This document shows positions 47,156 through 55,640 of a stretch of DNA of 64,000 nt, piece after piece. Each line of letters opens with the position of its first letter. Position 1 is the first letter of the stretch. The notes below the pieces were generated by a model. It was not told where the DNA came from and ran no database searches. It saw only the letters and a list, made by a program, of their open reading frames with translations. The stretch comes from Chitinophagaceae bacterium (GTDB lineage Bacteria > Bacteroidota > Bacteroidia > Chitinophagales > Chitinophagaceae). A program made the translations under genes and the position numbers. The stretch is from NCBI GenBank assembly GCA_023957755.1, contig JAMLGT010000008.1, forward strand, positions 124,001-188,000. Reading direction: 5' to 3'.

Positions 47156-47899
47156 TTAGATCACTTTTGCCTCGTCGCGCAGTGCTTTTACTAGATCTTC
47201 TGCCTGTTCAGGTGCGAAGAGTTTTACGCCCTGTTTGGGTGCAGGAAGGTCAAATGATTGAATTTCGGTCAGCGTAGCGACATCTTTTGGCTCTACTACC
47301 TTCAGGGGTTTGGTTCTGGCTCCCATAATTCCTCTCATATTGGGAATTCTCTGCTCAGCTACACCCTGCTGGCAGCTTACCACCACAGGGAGGGATACTT
47401 CATTGACCTCAGCTCCGCCTTCAATCTCGCGGGTTACGGTAGCTGTAGTTCCTTCTAAATCAAATTTGGTAGCAAAGGAGATGAACGGCATCTGCAGGAA
47501 TTCTGCTATCATTCCCCCTACAGAAGCGCCGTTGTAGTCAATAGTTTCCTTTCCGGTGAGTATCAGATCGTATTGTCCTTCTTTGGCAATTTCTGCTATC
47601 TGTGAAGCTACATAATAGTCGTCACCGGCTGTGGTATTTACCCGGATAGCCTCGTCACCACCTATGGCCAGCGCCTTACGGATGATTGCGTCATTAGAAG
47701 GATCGCCCACATTGATCAGGTGGATAATGGTGGAGGCATCTTTTTCCTTAAGCTCCACTGCACGTACCAGCGCATACCATTCGTCGTATGGATTTATAAT
47801 GTGCTGTACTCCTTCTTCGCTGAATTTAGTGTTATTATCTGTGAAAGCTATCTTTGCTGTGGTGTCTGGTGTTTTGCTTATACAAACTAAAATCTTCAT
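47156..47899 (-). CDS. etfB: Electron transfer flavoprotein beta subunit
   Basis: 247 residues from the ATG at 47899 (MKILVCISKTPDTTAKIAF), the regular family start; an upstream in-frame start would add 29 unrelated residues. AMP/adenine-binding ETF motifs include NPYDEWYALVRAVELKE, LTGKETIDYNGASVGGMIAEFL and LPVVVSCQQGVAEQRIPNMRGIM. A TATCTTCG box at 47933-47940 on the minus strand may be its promoter. Operon with etfA. Confidence 0.94.
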   Translation of the reverse strand: MKILVCISKTPDTTAKIAFTDNNTKFSEEGVQHIINPYDEWYALVRAVELKEKDASTIIHLINVGDPSNDAIIRKALAIGGDEAIRVNTTAGDDYYVASQIAEIAKEGQYDLILTGKETIDYNGASVGGMIAEFLQMPFISFATKFDLEGTTATVTREIEGGAEVNEVSLPVVVSCQQGVAEQRIPNMRGIMGARTKPLKVVEPKDVATLTEIQSFDLPAPKQGVKLFAPEQAEDLVKALRDEAKVI

Positions 47900-48109
47900 G
47901 AAATAGCAATTTTTTTTCGTGATTTTGGAGTGCGAAGATACTAAGAAATCAAGGAATAATATTTTTGCTTTGTAAGATTTTGGCAACAGTTAAAGCATTC
48001 GCCCAAAGGGTGCAACCGTTAATATCCTGAGCTGGTAATCGGGTAGAGAAAAGGCTGCACAAGGGGATTCCTGTTTTTGTCGCAAATTTGGAAATTAAAT
48101 TATCATTCA

Positions 48110-49483
48110 TTGCTTTCACAGTTTCTTTCATTTATTAAGCAGCATCAACTCTTTGGAAGATCGGACGCACTGCTACTCGCTGTCAGTGGTGGGGCCGACT
48201 CCGTGGCATTAACTGAATTGTGCGCCATGGCAGGGTTTCATTTTGAAGTAGCTCATTGCAACTTCCAACTGAGAGGTGGTGAGAGTGTGCGTGATGAAGA
48301 CTTTGTGAGGAATCTGGCTACGCATTACGGGGTGCCCTTTCATTGTGTGCGGTTCAATACAAATGATTATACTAAAACGCACAGAGTATCAGTACAGGTG
48401 GCCGCAAGGGAACTAAGGTATCAGTGGTTTGAGGAATTGCTGAATACTAAAGCATCTCCGGTATGGTTATTAACCGCGCATCATGCAGATGATAATGTGG
48501 AAACGCTCCTGATGAATTTTTTCAAGGGAACGGGTATTCTTGGGCTGCAGGGGATTCACCCAAAGTCGGGTAGAATAATTAGGCCATTGTTGTTTGCCAC
48601 GAGAGAGAATATATTGGACTTTATAGCAGCACGAGGGTTGACGTTTGTAGAAGATTCGTCCAATCTTTCCGAGAAATATACAAGGAATTATTTCCGCCAC
48701 ACATTAATCCCTTCCGTGCAGAAGGTGTTCCCTGATGTGGTGCATAACCTTACAGAAAATATAAAGCGCTTTAGTGATATTGAAATATTGTATCGACAGT
48801 CGGTGGAGCAAAGTATGGGTAATTTGATGGTACGAAAGGAAAATGAATTGCATATTCCAGTGTTGAAGCTTCAGAAAACACCGGCCATGAGAACGGTGCT
48901 TTATGAGATCGTAAAAGGTTATGGCTTTCTCCCTTCGCAGTTGGATGACATCATTCACTTGTTAGATGCGGAAACCGGAAAGTATGTTTCTTCCTCCGAT
49001 TATCGAATTATCAGAAACAGGGCATGGATAATTATTGCTCCCTTGTCCGGTGAGGAAAGTGATCATCTGATAATTGATGAAGGTGCTAAGGTGGTTCATT
49101 TTGCGCAAGGAGAATTGAGGATCAGTAAATATGCTTGGGATCAGGATGCAGTAATAGATACAGACGCCAATGTAGCTATTCTTAATATTGCAGAAATTCA
49201 CTTTCCATTGATGCTCAGAAGATGGAGAAAAGGGGATTACTTTTATCCGCTCGGCATGCGAAAGAAGAAGAAAGTCAGCCGTTTTTTGATTGATGAAAAA
49301 CTTTCTCCTACGGAAAAAGAAAGAGTGTGGGTGGTGGAGAGTGGCCGGAGGATATTATGGCTGGCAGGTCTGCGGATAGATGATCGTTTTAAAATCACAT
49401 CCTCAACAAAAGAGGTTTTAGAAATCCGCTTTAATAAGTCTGAAACAACTGATCGAGCCGCATATTCTTCACCTGGAAAATAA
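48110..49483 (+). CDS. tilS: tRNA(Ile)-lysidine synthase
   Basis: The frame is open from 48077. No ATG occurs before the PP-loop; I prefer the TTG at 48110, which yields an N-terminus (LSQFLSFIKQHQLF) like other TilS proteins, over the TTG at 48077. The ATP-binding PP-loop LLAVSGGADSVALTEL, the HCNFQLRG and TAHHADDNVETLLM motifs and the C-terminal RRWRKGDYFYPLGM are diagnostic. The enzyme converts C34 of tRNA-Ile(CAU) to lysidine. Its last 53 bp overlap the convergent rhomboid gene. Confidence 0.9.
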   Translation: MLSQFLSFIKQHQLFGRSDALLLAVSGGADSVALTELCAMAGFHFEVAHCNFQLRGGESVRDEDFVRNLATHYGVPFHCVRFNTNDYTKTHRVSVQVAARELRYQWFEELLNTKASPVWLLTAHHADDNVETLLMNFFKGTGILGLQGIHPKSGRIIRPLLFATRENILDFIAARGLTFVEDSSNLSEKYTRNYFRHTLIPSVQKVFPDVVHNLTENIKRFSDIEILYRQSVEQSMGNLMVRKENELHIPVLKLQKTPAMRTVLYEIVKGYGFLPSQLDDIIHLLDAETGKYVSSSDYRIIRNRAWIIIAPLSGEESDHLIIDEGAKVVHFAQGELRISKYAWDQDAVIDTDANVAILNIAEIHFPLMLRRWRKGDYFYPLGMRKKKKVSRFLIDEKLSPTEKERVWVVESGRRILWLAGLRIDDRFKITSSTKEVLEIRFNKSETTDRAAYSSPGK

Positions 49484-50096
49484 AGTTGTCCAGCACCGGG
49501 AAGTTAGAAAAGAGCTTGCTGGTTACAATCAGAAACACCACACCAAACAGCGCACCCCAAAGATGTGCGTTATGGTTGATATTAGTGCCCCCCTTTCTAC
49601 CCAGATAATAGGATACTACTACATACAGAATCCCGAAAATAAATCCGGGGATAAAGAAAGGTAAAAAGATCAGTCCGATTCCCTGCAATGGATTGAGCAA
49701 AATATATGCAAAGACAACTGCTGAAACGGCTCCGGATGCACCCAGGCTGCGATACTGATGGTTTGTACTGTGTTTGTTATAGTCAGGTATTACACAGGCG
49801 ATTAGTGCCAACAGGTACATAGCGAGATAGAAGAACTTACCGGAGCCTTCACCGAAGATGGTGAGGAATGCTTTTTCAGTAAACTCGCCAAACAGATAAA
49901 ATGCGTACATGTTAAAAGCCAGATGCATGAAGTCTGCATGGATAAATCCATAAGTCAGAAATCGGTAATACTGGTTCTTTTCCCGGATTATCGCAGGATA
50001 AAAAATCAGGTCGTCCATAATCTTTCTGGAATTGAATGCAGAAAGAGAGACTAAGGTGGTAATGATGATTACGAGTACGGTGAGCGATAGATGCAT
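49431..50096 (-). CDS. Rhomboid-family intramembrane serine protease
   Basis: 221 residues with about six transmembrane helices. The catalytic Ser is in SLGASGAVSAVVFA near residue 104 and the catalytic His in NHNAHLWGALFGV near 180; HADFMHLAFNMYAFYLFG supplies the conserved loop-1 HxxxN. It cleaves membrane proteins within the bilayer; substrate unknown. Its 3' end overlaps tilS tail-to-tail by 53 bp. Confidence 0.9.
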   Translation of the reverse strand: MHLSLTVLVIIITTLVSLSAFNSRKIMDDLIFYPAIIREKNQYYRFLTYGFIHADFMHLAFNMYAFYLFGEFTEKAFLTIFGEGSGKFFYLAMYLLALIACVIPDYNKHSTNHQYRSLGASGAVSAVVFAYILLNPLQGIGLIFLPFFIPGFIFGILYVVVSYYLGRKGGTNINHNAHLWGALFGVVFLIVTSKLFSNFPVLDNFIFQVKNMRLDQLFQTY

Positions 50097-50131
50097 AAAT
50101 TCTGTTAGGGAGCCAAACCTACAAAAAATAC

Positions 50132-50596
50132 TTAGGAGTGGTGATATTTTTCGTTTCTGATAATGGTGCAGGCTCTATATACCTGCTCTGCAAGTATTAG
50201 TCTGACGAGCTGATGAGGAAAGGTGAGTTTAGAGAGGCTCCAGACAAAATCAGCCTTATCCAAAATGGTTTGATGAAAACCGAAGGCGCCTCCGATAACA
50301 AACACCAGATTCCTGGTACTCTGAAAAGATTGCTTTTCTATCAGCGATGCAAGCTGTGGCGAATCAGTCTGTTTTCCGTGTTCGTCGAGGGCAATCAGAT
50401 AATCGCCCGGTTTTAGAGTTTGTAAAATAAGCTCAGCTTCAACCTTCATCAGTTCGGCCTGGCTGGTTATTTTGGGAGCGGGAATCAGGGTCCATTCGAT
50501 CGGGAAATAATGACGGATTCTTCCTGTGAAATCATCTATGGACATCCTGAGTTGAGGATCATGTGTTTTTCCAATTGCACGGAATGATATTTTCAT
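50132..50596 (-). CDS. rlmH: 23S rRNA (pseudouridine1915-N3)-methyltransferase
   Basis: 154 residues from the ATG at 50596, supported by a -7 box ending seven bases upstream that rules out an earlier start. SPOUT-fold landmarks: ALDEHGKQTDSPQLA, FVIGGAFGFHQTILDKAD and LTFPHQLVRLILAEQVYRA. It methylates helix 69 of 23S rRNA. Divergent from the GH53 gene. Confidence 0.93.
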   Translation of the reverse strand: MKISFRAIGKTHDPQLRMSIDDFTGRIRHYFPIEWTLIPAPKITSQAELMKVEAELILQTLKPGDYLIALDEHGKQTDSPQLASLIEKQSFQSTRNLVFVIGGAFGFHQTILDKADFVWSLSKLTFPHQLVRLILAEQVYRACTIIRNEKYHHS

Positions 50597-50602
50597 CTGG
50601 CG

Positions 50603-50610
50603 CAAAATTA
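50603..50610 (-). promoter_or_regulatory. Promoter -7 box of rlmH
   Basis: TAATTTTG on the minus strand, an exact TAnnTTTG match, ends seven bases before the rlmH ATG. The transcript would start within about two bases of the start codon. Confidence 0.5.
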
Positions 50611-50662
50611 ATATCCGCGAAAGTAATGTTCATTTTGCAAAGCGGCGGACAGGTGATTGGGT

Positions 50663-50670
50663 TACATTTG
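50663..50670 (+). promoter_or_regulatory. Promoter -7 box of GH53 gene
   Basis: TACATTTG is an exact TAnnTTTG match ending six bases before the ATG at 50676. A TTTG at 50634-50637 may be the -33 box (25-nt spacer, slightly long). The predicted mRNA is nearly leaderless. Confidence 0.5.
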
Positions 50671-50675
50671 TAGGT

Positions 50676-51704
50676 ATGTATCCATTCGGTTTCCGGCAAT
50701 GCCTGAGTCTGTTTTTCGCGCTTATTCTTTTTGGTTTGTCCTGTAAAAAAGGGCAGAAGCCTGATTCGCAGCCACCGGCTGTAATGGTAAAAGGAGCAGA
50801 TGTCAGTTGGCTTACCGAGATGGAAAACCGGGGAAAGAAATTTCACAACCCTTCCGGTGTTGAGGAAGATCTGTTTGCAATTTTGAAAGGTGTGGGGATG
50901 AATGCCATTCGGCTGAGGGTGTGGGTTGCCCCGCCGGATGGGTATAATGCACTCACGGATGTGCTTGCAAAGGCTAAGCGGGCAGCTGCGGCAGGTATGG
51001 ATGTGTTGATAGATTTTCATTACAGCGATAGCTGGGCCGATCCCGGGCAGCAGACCATCCCGGCGTCATGGACTGATCGCAGCCTGGCGGCTCTCAGAGA
51101 GCAGGTAGCTGCGCATACGATAGCAGTTCTTTCACAATTGAAACAGGCAGGCGTGCCGGTGCGATGGGTGCAGGTAGGCAATGAAACCAATGATGGGATG
51201 CTATGGCCCACAGGAAAAGCTTCGGAAAATATGGCTTCGTTTGCTTCCCTTATCGATGGTGGATACGGTGCGGTAAAGTCTGTCTATCCACAGGCAAAAG
51301 TTATTGTGCATCTGTCCAATGGTTTTGACAATTCTCTTTTCAGATGGATGTTCGACGGGCTGAAGGCCAATGGTGCCCGTTGGGATGTGATAGGGATGTC
51401 AATGTATCCTGCGGCGCACAACTGGAAGTTGCTTAACGAGCAGGCGCTTGCTAATATGAATGATATGGTTACACGGTACGGAAAGGAGGTAATGGTAGTG
51501 GAGTGTGGCATGCCCTGGGGTCAGCCGCTGGATGCCCGTCAGTTCCTGGCTGATTTGATACACAAAGTACAGTCTGTAGAAAAAGGGAGGGGCATAGGAG
51601 TATTTTATTGGGAGCCTGAGGCGTATGGTAATTGGAAAGGATATACACTTGGTGCATTTGATAACTCAGGAAAGCCCACTGTAGCATTGGATGCGTTTAG
51701 ATAG
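50676..51704 (+). CDS. Arabinogalactan endo-beta-1,4-galactanase, GH53 lipoprotein
   Basis: 342 residues. A lipobox (ILFGLSCKKG, Cys near residue 24) predicts a lipid anchor. GH53 motifs: GADVSWLTEME, MNAIRLRVWV, DFHYSDSWADPGQQ, acid/base Glu in VQVGNETNDGMLWPTG near residue 169 and nucleophile Glu in VMVVECGMPWG near 275. It hydrolyses beta-1,4-galactan side chains of pectin at the cell surface or periplasmic face. It stands alone, without SusCD. Confidence 0.9.
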   Translation: MYPFGFRQCLSLFFALILFGLSCKKGQKPDSQPPAVMVKGADVSWLTEMENRGKKFHNPSGVEEDLFAILKGVGMNAIRLRVWVAPPDGYNALTDVLAKAKRAAAAGMDVLIDFHYSDSWADPGQQTIPASWTDRSLAALREQVAAHTIAVLSQLKQAGVPVRWVQVGNETNDGMLWPTGKASENMASFASLIDGGYGAVKSVYPQAKVIVHLSNGFDNSLFRWMFDGLKANGARWDVIGMSMYPAAHNWKLLNEQALANMNDMVTRYGKEVMVVECGMPWGQPLDARQFLADLIHKVQSVEKGRGIGVFYWEPEAYGNWKGYTLGAFDNSGKPTVALDAFR

Positions 51705-51855
51705 TCGGGCAGTATTCCCTTTAATCCGGATATTGAAATTTTGGTTGAAAGAATTGTGTATGGAACCTTGCTGGTCTCTCCGGAATTTTTGTGAACGGTT
51801 CAGATTCAGGTATGCCCGGTGTATCGCGAGTGCCTCACTGGTTCAAAGCCTTTTG

Positions 51856-52329
51856 TCATCGTGATTCCTTTTTCAATTTATAGCCTACATCGTTCTTTAC
51901 CTGGTTAATGATAAACAGGGTATGGGTATTGCCGATGCTCGAAATTGTTGTTAGCTTGTTCACCATAAAATCGTGGTAGTCATCCATGTTTTTAAATGCG
52001 GCTTTCAGTACATAGTCGTAATCACCACTGATGTGAAAGCACTCTTTAATCTCGTCGATAGCCTTTATTTGTTTTTCAAATTCCTCAATATTTTGTTGCG
52101 AATGGCGCACCAGTCTGATCTGGCAAATTACCAACAGTTCTTTCCCTAAGATTTTTCTATCGAGGATAGCAGCGTAGTTACGTATGAGCCCGTTCTTCTC
52201 CAGTTTTTTAATTCGCTCAAATACCGCCGTGGGCGATAAGTGAAGGATATTCCCCAATTCCTTGTTGGTGATTTTAGCATCATTTTGAAGTTCGTTGAGG
52301 ATTCTTATATCTGCTGAGTCTAAATGCAT
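51856..52329 (-). CDS. Lrp/AsnC-family transcriptional regulator
   Basis: 157 residues. N-terminal helix-turn-helix (DSADIRILNELQNDAKITNKELGNILHLSPTAVFERIKKLEKNG) and a C-terminal RAM ligand-binding domain (CFHISGDYDYVLKAAFKNMDDYHDF). Divergent from the methionine gamma-lyase-like gene, with a palindrome-rich spacer, so it probably regulates that gene and itself in response to an amino acid. Confidence 0.9.
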   Translation of the reverse strand: MHLDSADIRILNELQNDAKITNKELGNILHLSPTAVFERIKKLEKNGLIRNYAAILDRKILGKELLVICQIRLVRHSQQNIEEFEKQIKAIDEIKECFHISGDYDYVLKAAFKNMDDYHDFMVNKLTTISSIGNTHTLFIINQVKNDVGYKLKKESR

Positions 52330-52365
52330 CTGAATTATTTTTTGTTTAGAATATAATTTCCTGAC

Positions 52366-52415
52366 AGAATATTAATTTTAATCTATTTAATACTAATCTA
52401 ACAGATTAATATTCT
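52366..52415. promoter_or_regulatory. Nested inverted repeats, candidate Lrp operator
   Basis: AGAATATTAAT (52366-52376) is repeated in inverse at 52405-52415, an 11-bp perfect match over a 50-bp span. Inside lies a second palindrome, TAATCT-AAC-AGATTA (52394-52408), and a direct repeat TAATCTA at 52379 and 52394, 15 bp apart. It lies midway between the divergent Lrp-type regulator and its likely target. Confidence 0.55.
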
Positions 52416-52485
52416 ATTATTACGCTAAAATTATGAAAGTTTTATTTTGTTATGGAACTTTGTCCTAAAAATAAATAAGGTCTTT

Positions 52486-53712
52486 ATGAAAAACTTTCAT
52501 CCGGCAGACAAAATTCAGGATCTGCAATATTTTGGAGAATTTGGAGGGGTGAACCCCTCTATTTCAGATTCGTCCACCTATACTTTTCTTTCGGCTAAAA
52601 CTATGTTCGATACGTTTGAAGGTAATGCCGATGGTTGCTATCTCTATTCCAGGCATGCTACTCCCAGTAATCTTTATCTGGCGCAAGCGCTTGCTGCAAT
52701 GGAAAATACTGAGGCAGCCAATGTTACTGCTTCCGGAATGGGTGCCATTAGCGCTGTGATATTACAACTTTGTAAGAATGGAGACGAGATTGTGGCCAGT
52801 CGCACCATCTATGGAGGCACATACGCCCTGATGAAAAACTTTCTTCCCCGGCTGGGAATCAAAACCAGGTTTGTGGATATCAACAACCTAAAAGAAGTGG
52901 AAGCGGCTATCACACCCGCCACCAGGGTTATATATTGCGAATCAGTAAGCAATCCCTTATTGGAAGTGGCTAACCTGCCTGCAATCTCATTGCTGTCAAA
53001 GAAGTACGATCTGAAATTTGTGGTTGATAATACTTTTTCACCATTGATGATAACGCCTGCCAATCATGGAGCTGATGTAGTGATACACAGTCTTACCAAA
53101 TTTATTAACGGAAGTTCCGACACGGTCGGTGGGGTGATATGTGCCACTCAGGAATTTATTGATGCACTGAGAAACGTAAACGATGGAGCCTGTATGTTGT
53201 TAGGCCCCACGATGGACAGTCTGAGAGCGGCAGGGATTTTGAAAAACCTTAGGACGTTACACATTAGAATGAAGCAACACAGTTACAATGCGCAGTTCCT
53301 GGCCGAACGGTTTGAACAGGATGGTTTGCGGGTGTGTTATCCCGGGCTACAGTCGCACAGAAGTTATGAAGTGATGCGTGCAATCTCTAACTCTCAATTC
53401 GGATACGGCGGCATGCTTACGCTGGATGCAGGTTCACTTGTGAAGGCTAATGAATTGATGGAGATGATGCAAAAGGAAAATCTTGGATACCTGGCCGTGA
53501 GCCTCGGATTTTACAAGACGCTCTTTAGTGCGCCCGGTACATCTACCTCAAGTGAAATACCATTAGAAGAACAGGAGGCTATGGGGCTTTCAGATGGAAT
53601 GATCCGTTTCTCTATTGGCCTTGATGCAAATATTGACAGAACGTATTCACGGATGAAGGAATGTATGAAACATGTGGGGGTAGGGGAGGAGCAGGGTGAA
53701 ATAGTAATGTAA
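52486..53712 (+). CDS. Methionine gamma-lyase-like PLP enzyme (Cys/Met metabolism family)
   Basis: 408 residues from the ATG at 52486 (MKNFHPADKIQDL). Family signatures: YSRHATPSNLYLAQALAAMENTEAANVTASGMGAIS, VDNTFSPLMITPANHGADVVIHSLTKFINGSSDTVGG with the PLP Lys in SLTKFI near residue 208, and the C-terminal SLGFYKTLFSAPGTSTSSEIP. The family includes methionine gamma-lyase, cystathionine gamma-lyase and O-acylhomoserine sulfhydrylase; the divergent Lrp gene favours amino-acid breakdown. Confidence 0.85.
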   Translation: MKNFHPADKIQDLQYFGEFGGVNPSISDSSTYTFLSAKTMFDTFEGNADGCYLYSRHATPSNLYLAQALAAMENTEAANVTASGMGAISAVILQLCKNGDEIVASRTIYGGTYALMKNFLPRLGIKTRFVDINNLKEVEAAITPATRVIYCESVSNPLLEVANLPAISLLSKKYDLKFVVDNTFSPLMITPANHGADVVIHSLTKFINGSSDTVGGVICATQEFIDALRNVNDGACMLLGPTMDSLRAAGILKNLRTLHIRMKQHSYNAQFLAERFEQDGLRVCYPGLQSHRSYEVMRAISNSQFGYGGMLTLDAGSLVKANELMEMMQKENLGYLAVSLGFYKTLFSAPGTSTSSEIPLEEQEAMGLSDGMIRFSIGLDANIDRTYSRMKECMKHVGVGEEQGEIVM

Positions 53713-53787
53713 AATCTGTAGCCGGAGCCTCTGTTTTTTAGGGCATCTGTATTCATTTTGCCTTAAAGACGCCATGCATGTTTTACG

Positions 53788-54498
53788 CTAAATCTTATCC
53801 CTGTGTTTTGTAAACTTGTAAAAGTAGTATTTCAGCGGATGGGTGTATTTCAGTTGTTTCCAGGGCCTGCTGCTGTGAGGTTTATGGAGTACAGTAAGGT
53901 TTGCTGCGATAATGTTGGTAAATCCTAGCTCTATTGATTTTTGAGACAGGCTGGTATCGTACCAGTCTTTAGTCTTGTCAAGATTAGTAAAGCTAAATTT
54001 ACTGAGGAGGTTGTAAGAGATAAGTGTACAACAAAAGCTGAGGCTCCTCCTGGTCTCATGAAACTCTTTAGTAAAATCTTTGAATTTCAGGTAAGGGAAG
54101 TTGACCTGCTCTTGTTCGTCCACAGTGATTGCTCCTGCAAGGCCTACATCTTCTCTTTCGTTGGCAAGGTCAACCAGAGAATTGAGGGTTGATTCTTTTA
54201 CAGTTACATCGGATTCTACTACTATTAAGTGCTGCCTATTTTTAAGTGCTCTCTCCTGAGCATCCTTCAATACAAAGTCATAGTTTGGAGATGGAGTATT
54301 GACATGATCGGATAAATTGATCAGTTTGAATTGATCCATTGACTCAGACATCTTCAGCTTTTGCAAAGTCTCCTTCGTGCTAAAGTCGTTATATACCAGA
54401 TAGGTAAGGTTGGGATTGGAATTGTGAATGGCACTGATTGTATGCAATGCAGTATCTACTGAGTCTTTCACGGGGGTGATGACAAGTACATCTTTCAT
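53788..54498 (-). CDS. Family-2-like glycosyltransferase
   Basis: 236 residues from the ATG at 54498 (MKDVLVITPVKDSVDTALHTISAI). The N-terminal Rossmann-like nucleotide-sugar fold and the acidic ESDVTVKESTLNSLVDLA near residue 97 (in place of a DxD) fit a small GT-A transferase. SLSFCCTLISYNLL and KDWYDTSLSQKSIELGF follow. Acceptor and donor unknown; single gene with no polysaccharide cluster. A CATCTTTG box at 54558-54565 on the minus strand may be its promoter. Confidence 0.65.
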   Translation of the reverse strand: MKDVLVITPVKDSVDTALHTISAIHNSNPNLTYLVYNDFSTKETLQKLKMSESMDQFKLINLSDHVNTPSPNYDFVLKDAQERALKNRQHLIVVESDVTVKESTLNSLVDLANEREDVGLAGAITVDEQEQVNFPYLKFKDFTKEFHETRRSLSFCCTLISYNLLSKFSFTNLDKTKDWYDTSLSQKSIELGFTNIIAANLTVLHKPHSSRPWKQLKYTHPLKYYFYKFTKHRDKI

Positions 54499-54946
54499 TG
54501 GGTGTATAGATTTGAGCAAGAGACCGTCCTGTCAGGAGCCCGGTGTCTTTCTGAGTGCAAAGATGATAGAAATTCCAGTGAGTTCGAAATTGAGGGATTA
54601 TAATCTTTGTTAATTTATTGTTGGCCTGAGTCTGTGATATTCCCTATTCATAAGGTTCAGCATAAAGGGTACTGTGATTTTCGCAATGTAGAGACAAATG
54701 CATTTTTAAGGCCGGACTTAGTCAATAACAATTTTTTAAGAATTTTTGATTTTACAAGCCCACTGATCATATATCCCATAACTCATATATATGTGGCTAA
54801 AGGGGGGAAGAAAGTGTACTTATAAGCCACAGCCGAATAAGGACTCCCGCCGCCTGGCTTTACCGGCATTTCTTAGCGCTGAAATATTCATTGACTTCAA
54901 AACGAGTAATTTTGAATTGAATTTAAAACCGATTCCACATACATCA
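54499..54946. other. 448-bp divergent intergenic region
   Basis: AT-rich, with no gene I can support. It contains promoter-like boxes for both flanking genes (CATCTTTG minus at 54558-54565, TAATTTTG plus at 54907-54914). Nothing else is recognised. Confidence 0.5.
54907..54914 (+). promoter_or_regulatory. Promoter -7 box of first endonuclease III-like gene
   Basis: TAATTTTG matches TAnnTTTG exactly and lies 32 bp before the ATG at 54947, which supports that start over an in-frame start at 54791. Confidence 0.5.
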
Positions 54947-55594
54947 ATGACAAAGAAAGAGAAAGCGGATTACATCATTAAAGAGCTGAATAAACTTTAC
55001 CCTCATCCTGCACTACCTCTCGATTATAAAAGTCCGTACACCCTGCTGATAGCTGTGTTGCTGGCTGCGAGAAATACGGATGTAGGTGTCAACAAGGTGA
55101 CGCCCGAGCTGTTTGCAAAGGCTGATAATCCACGCGATATGGTGATAATGGATGACGCGCAAATCAGAGAAATAATTCGCACTGTTTTTATGTCGGAAAG
55201 GAAAGCAAAAGCCATTCACTCGCTCTCACAAATCCTGATTGATAAATACAATGGAGAAGTTCCTGCAGATTTTGAAGCGCTTGAAAACCTGCCGGGTGTA
55301 GGACACAAAACCGCATCTGTAGTGATGTCACTGGCATTTAATACTCCTGCATTTCCTATAGACACGCATATTCAGAGAATGATGATCCGGTGGGGCATCT
55401 CTGAAGGGAAGAATGTGGAACAGATTGAAGAAGATGCAAAGAAATTTTTCCCTGAAAAGAAATGGAGCAAGTTGTATTTGCAAATAACGCTCTATGGAAG
55501 GGAATATTCACCTGCACGGTTTCCAAGCCTCAGCCGTGATTTTATCACAGCAAAAATTGCAAACAAAAAAGTTTTAAAAGAGTACAATCCGTAA
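54947..55594 (+). CDS. Endonuclease III-like DNA glycosylase, divergent copy without Fe-S cysteines
   Basis: 215 residues from the ATG at 54947. The helix-hairpin-helix LENLPGVGHKTASVVM near residue 112 carries the catalytic Lys, and PIDTHIQRM near 139 the catalytic Asp, so chemistry may be kept. The usual SAQ.TD motif reads AARNTD, and the helix glycine before the SKA motif is lost (TVFMSERKAKAI). The C-terminus (YGREYSPARFPSLSRDF) has none of the four cysteines that hold the [4Fe-4S] cluster in typical Nth. It is 47 bp upstream of a close paralog. Confidence 0.8.
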   Translation: MTKKEKADYIIKELNKLYPHPALPLDYKSPYTLLIAVLLAARNTDVGVNKVTPELFAKADNPRDMVIMDDAQIREIIRTVFMSERKAKAIHSLSQILIDKYNGEVPADFEALENLPGVGHKTASVVMSLAFNTPAFPIDTHIQRMMIRWGISEGKNVEQIEEDAKKFFPEKKWSKLYLQITLYGREYSPARFPSLSRDFITAKIANKKVLKEYNP

Positions 55595-55640
55595 AACGAT
55601 TTCATTATCATTTCAAACATCCGTCCACCTTCAAAAATGT

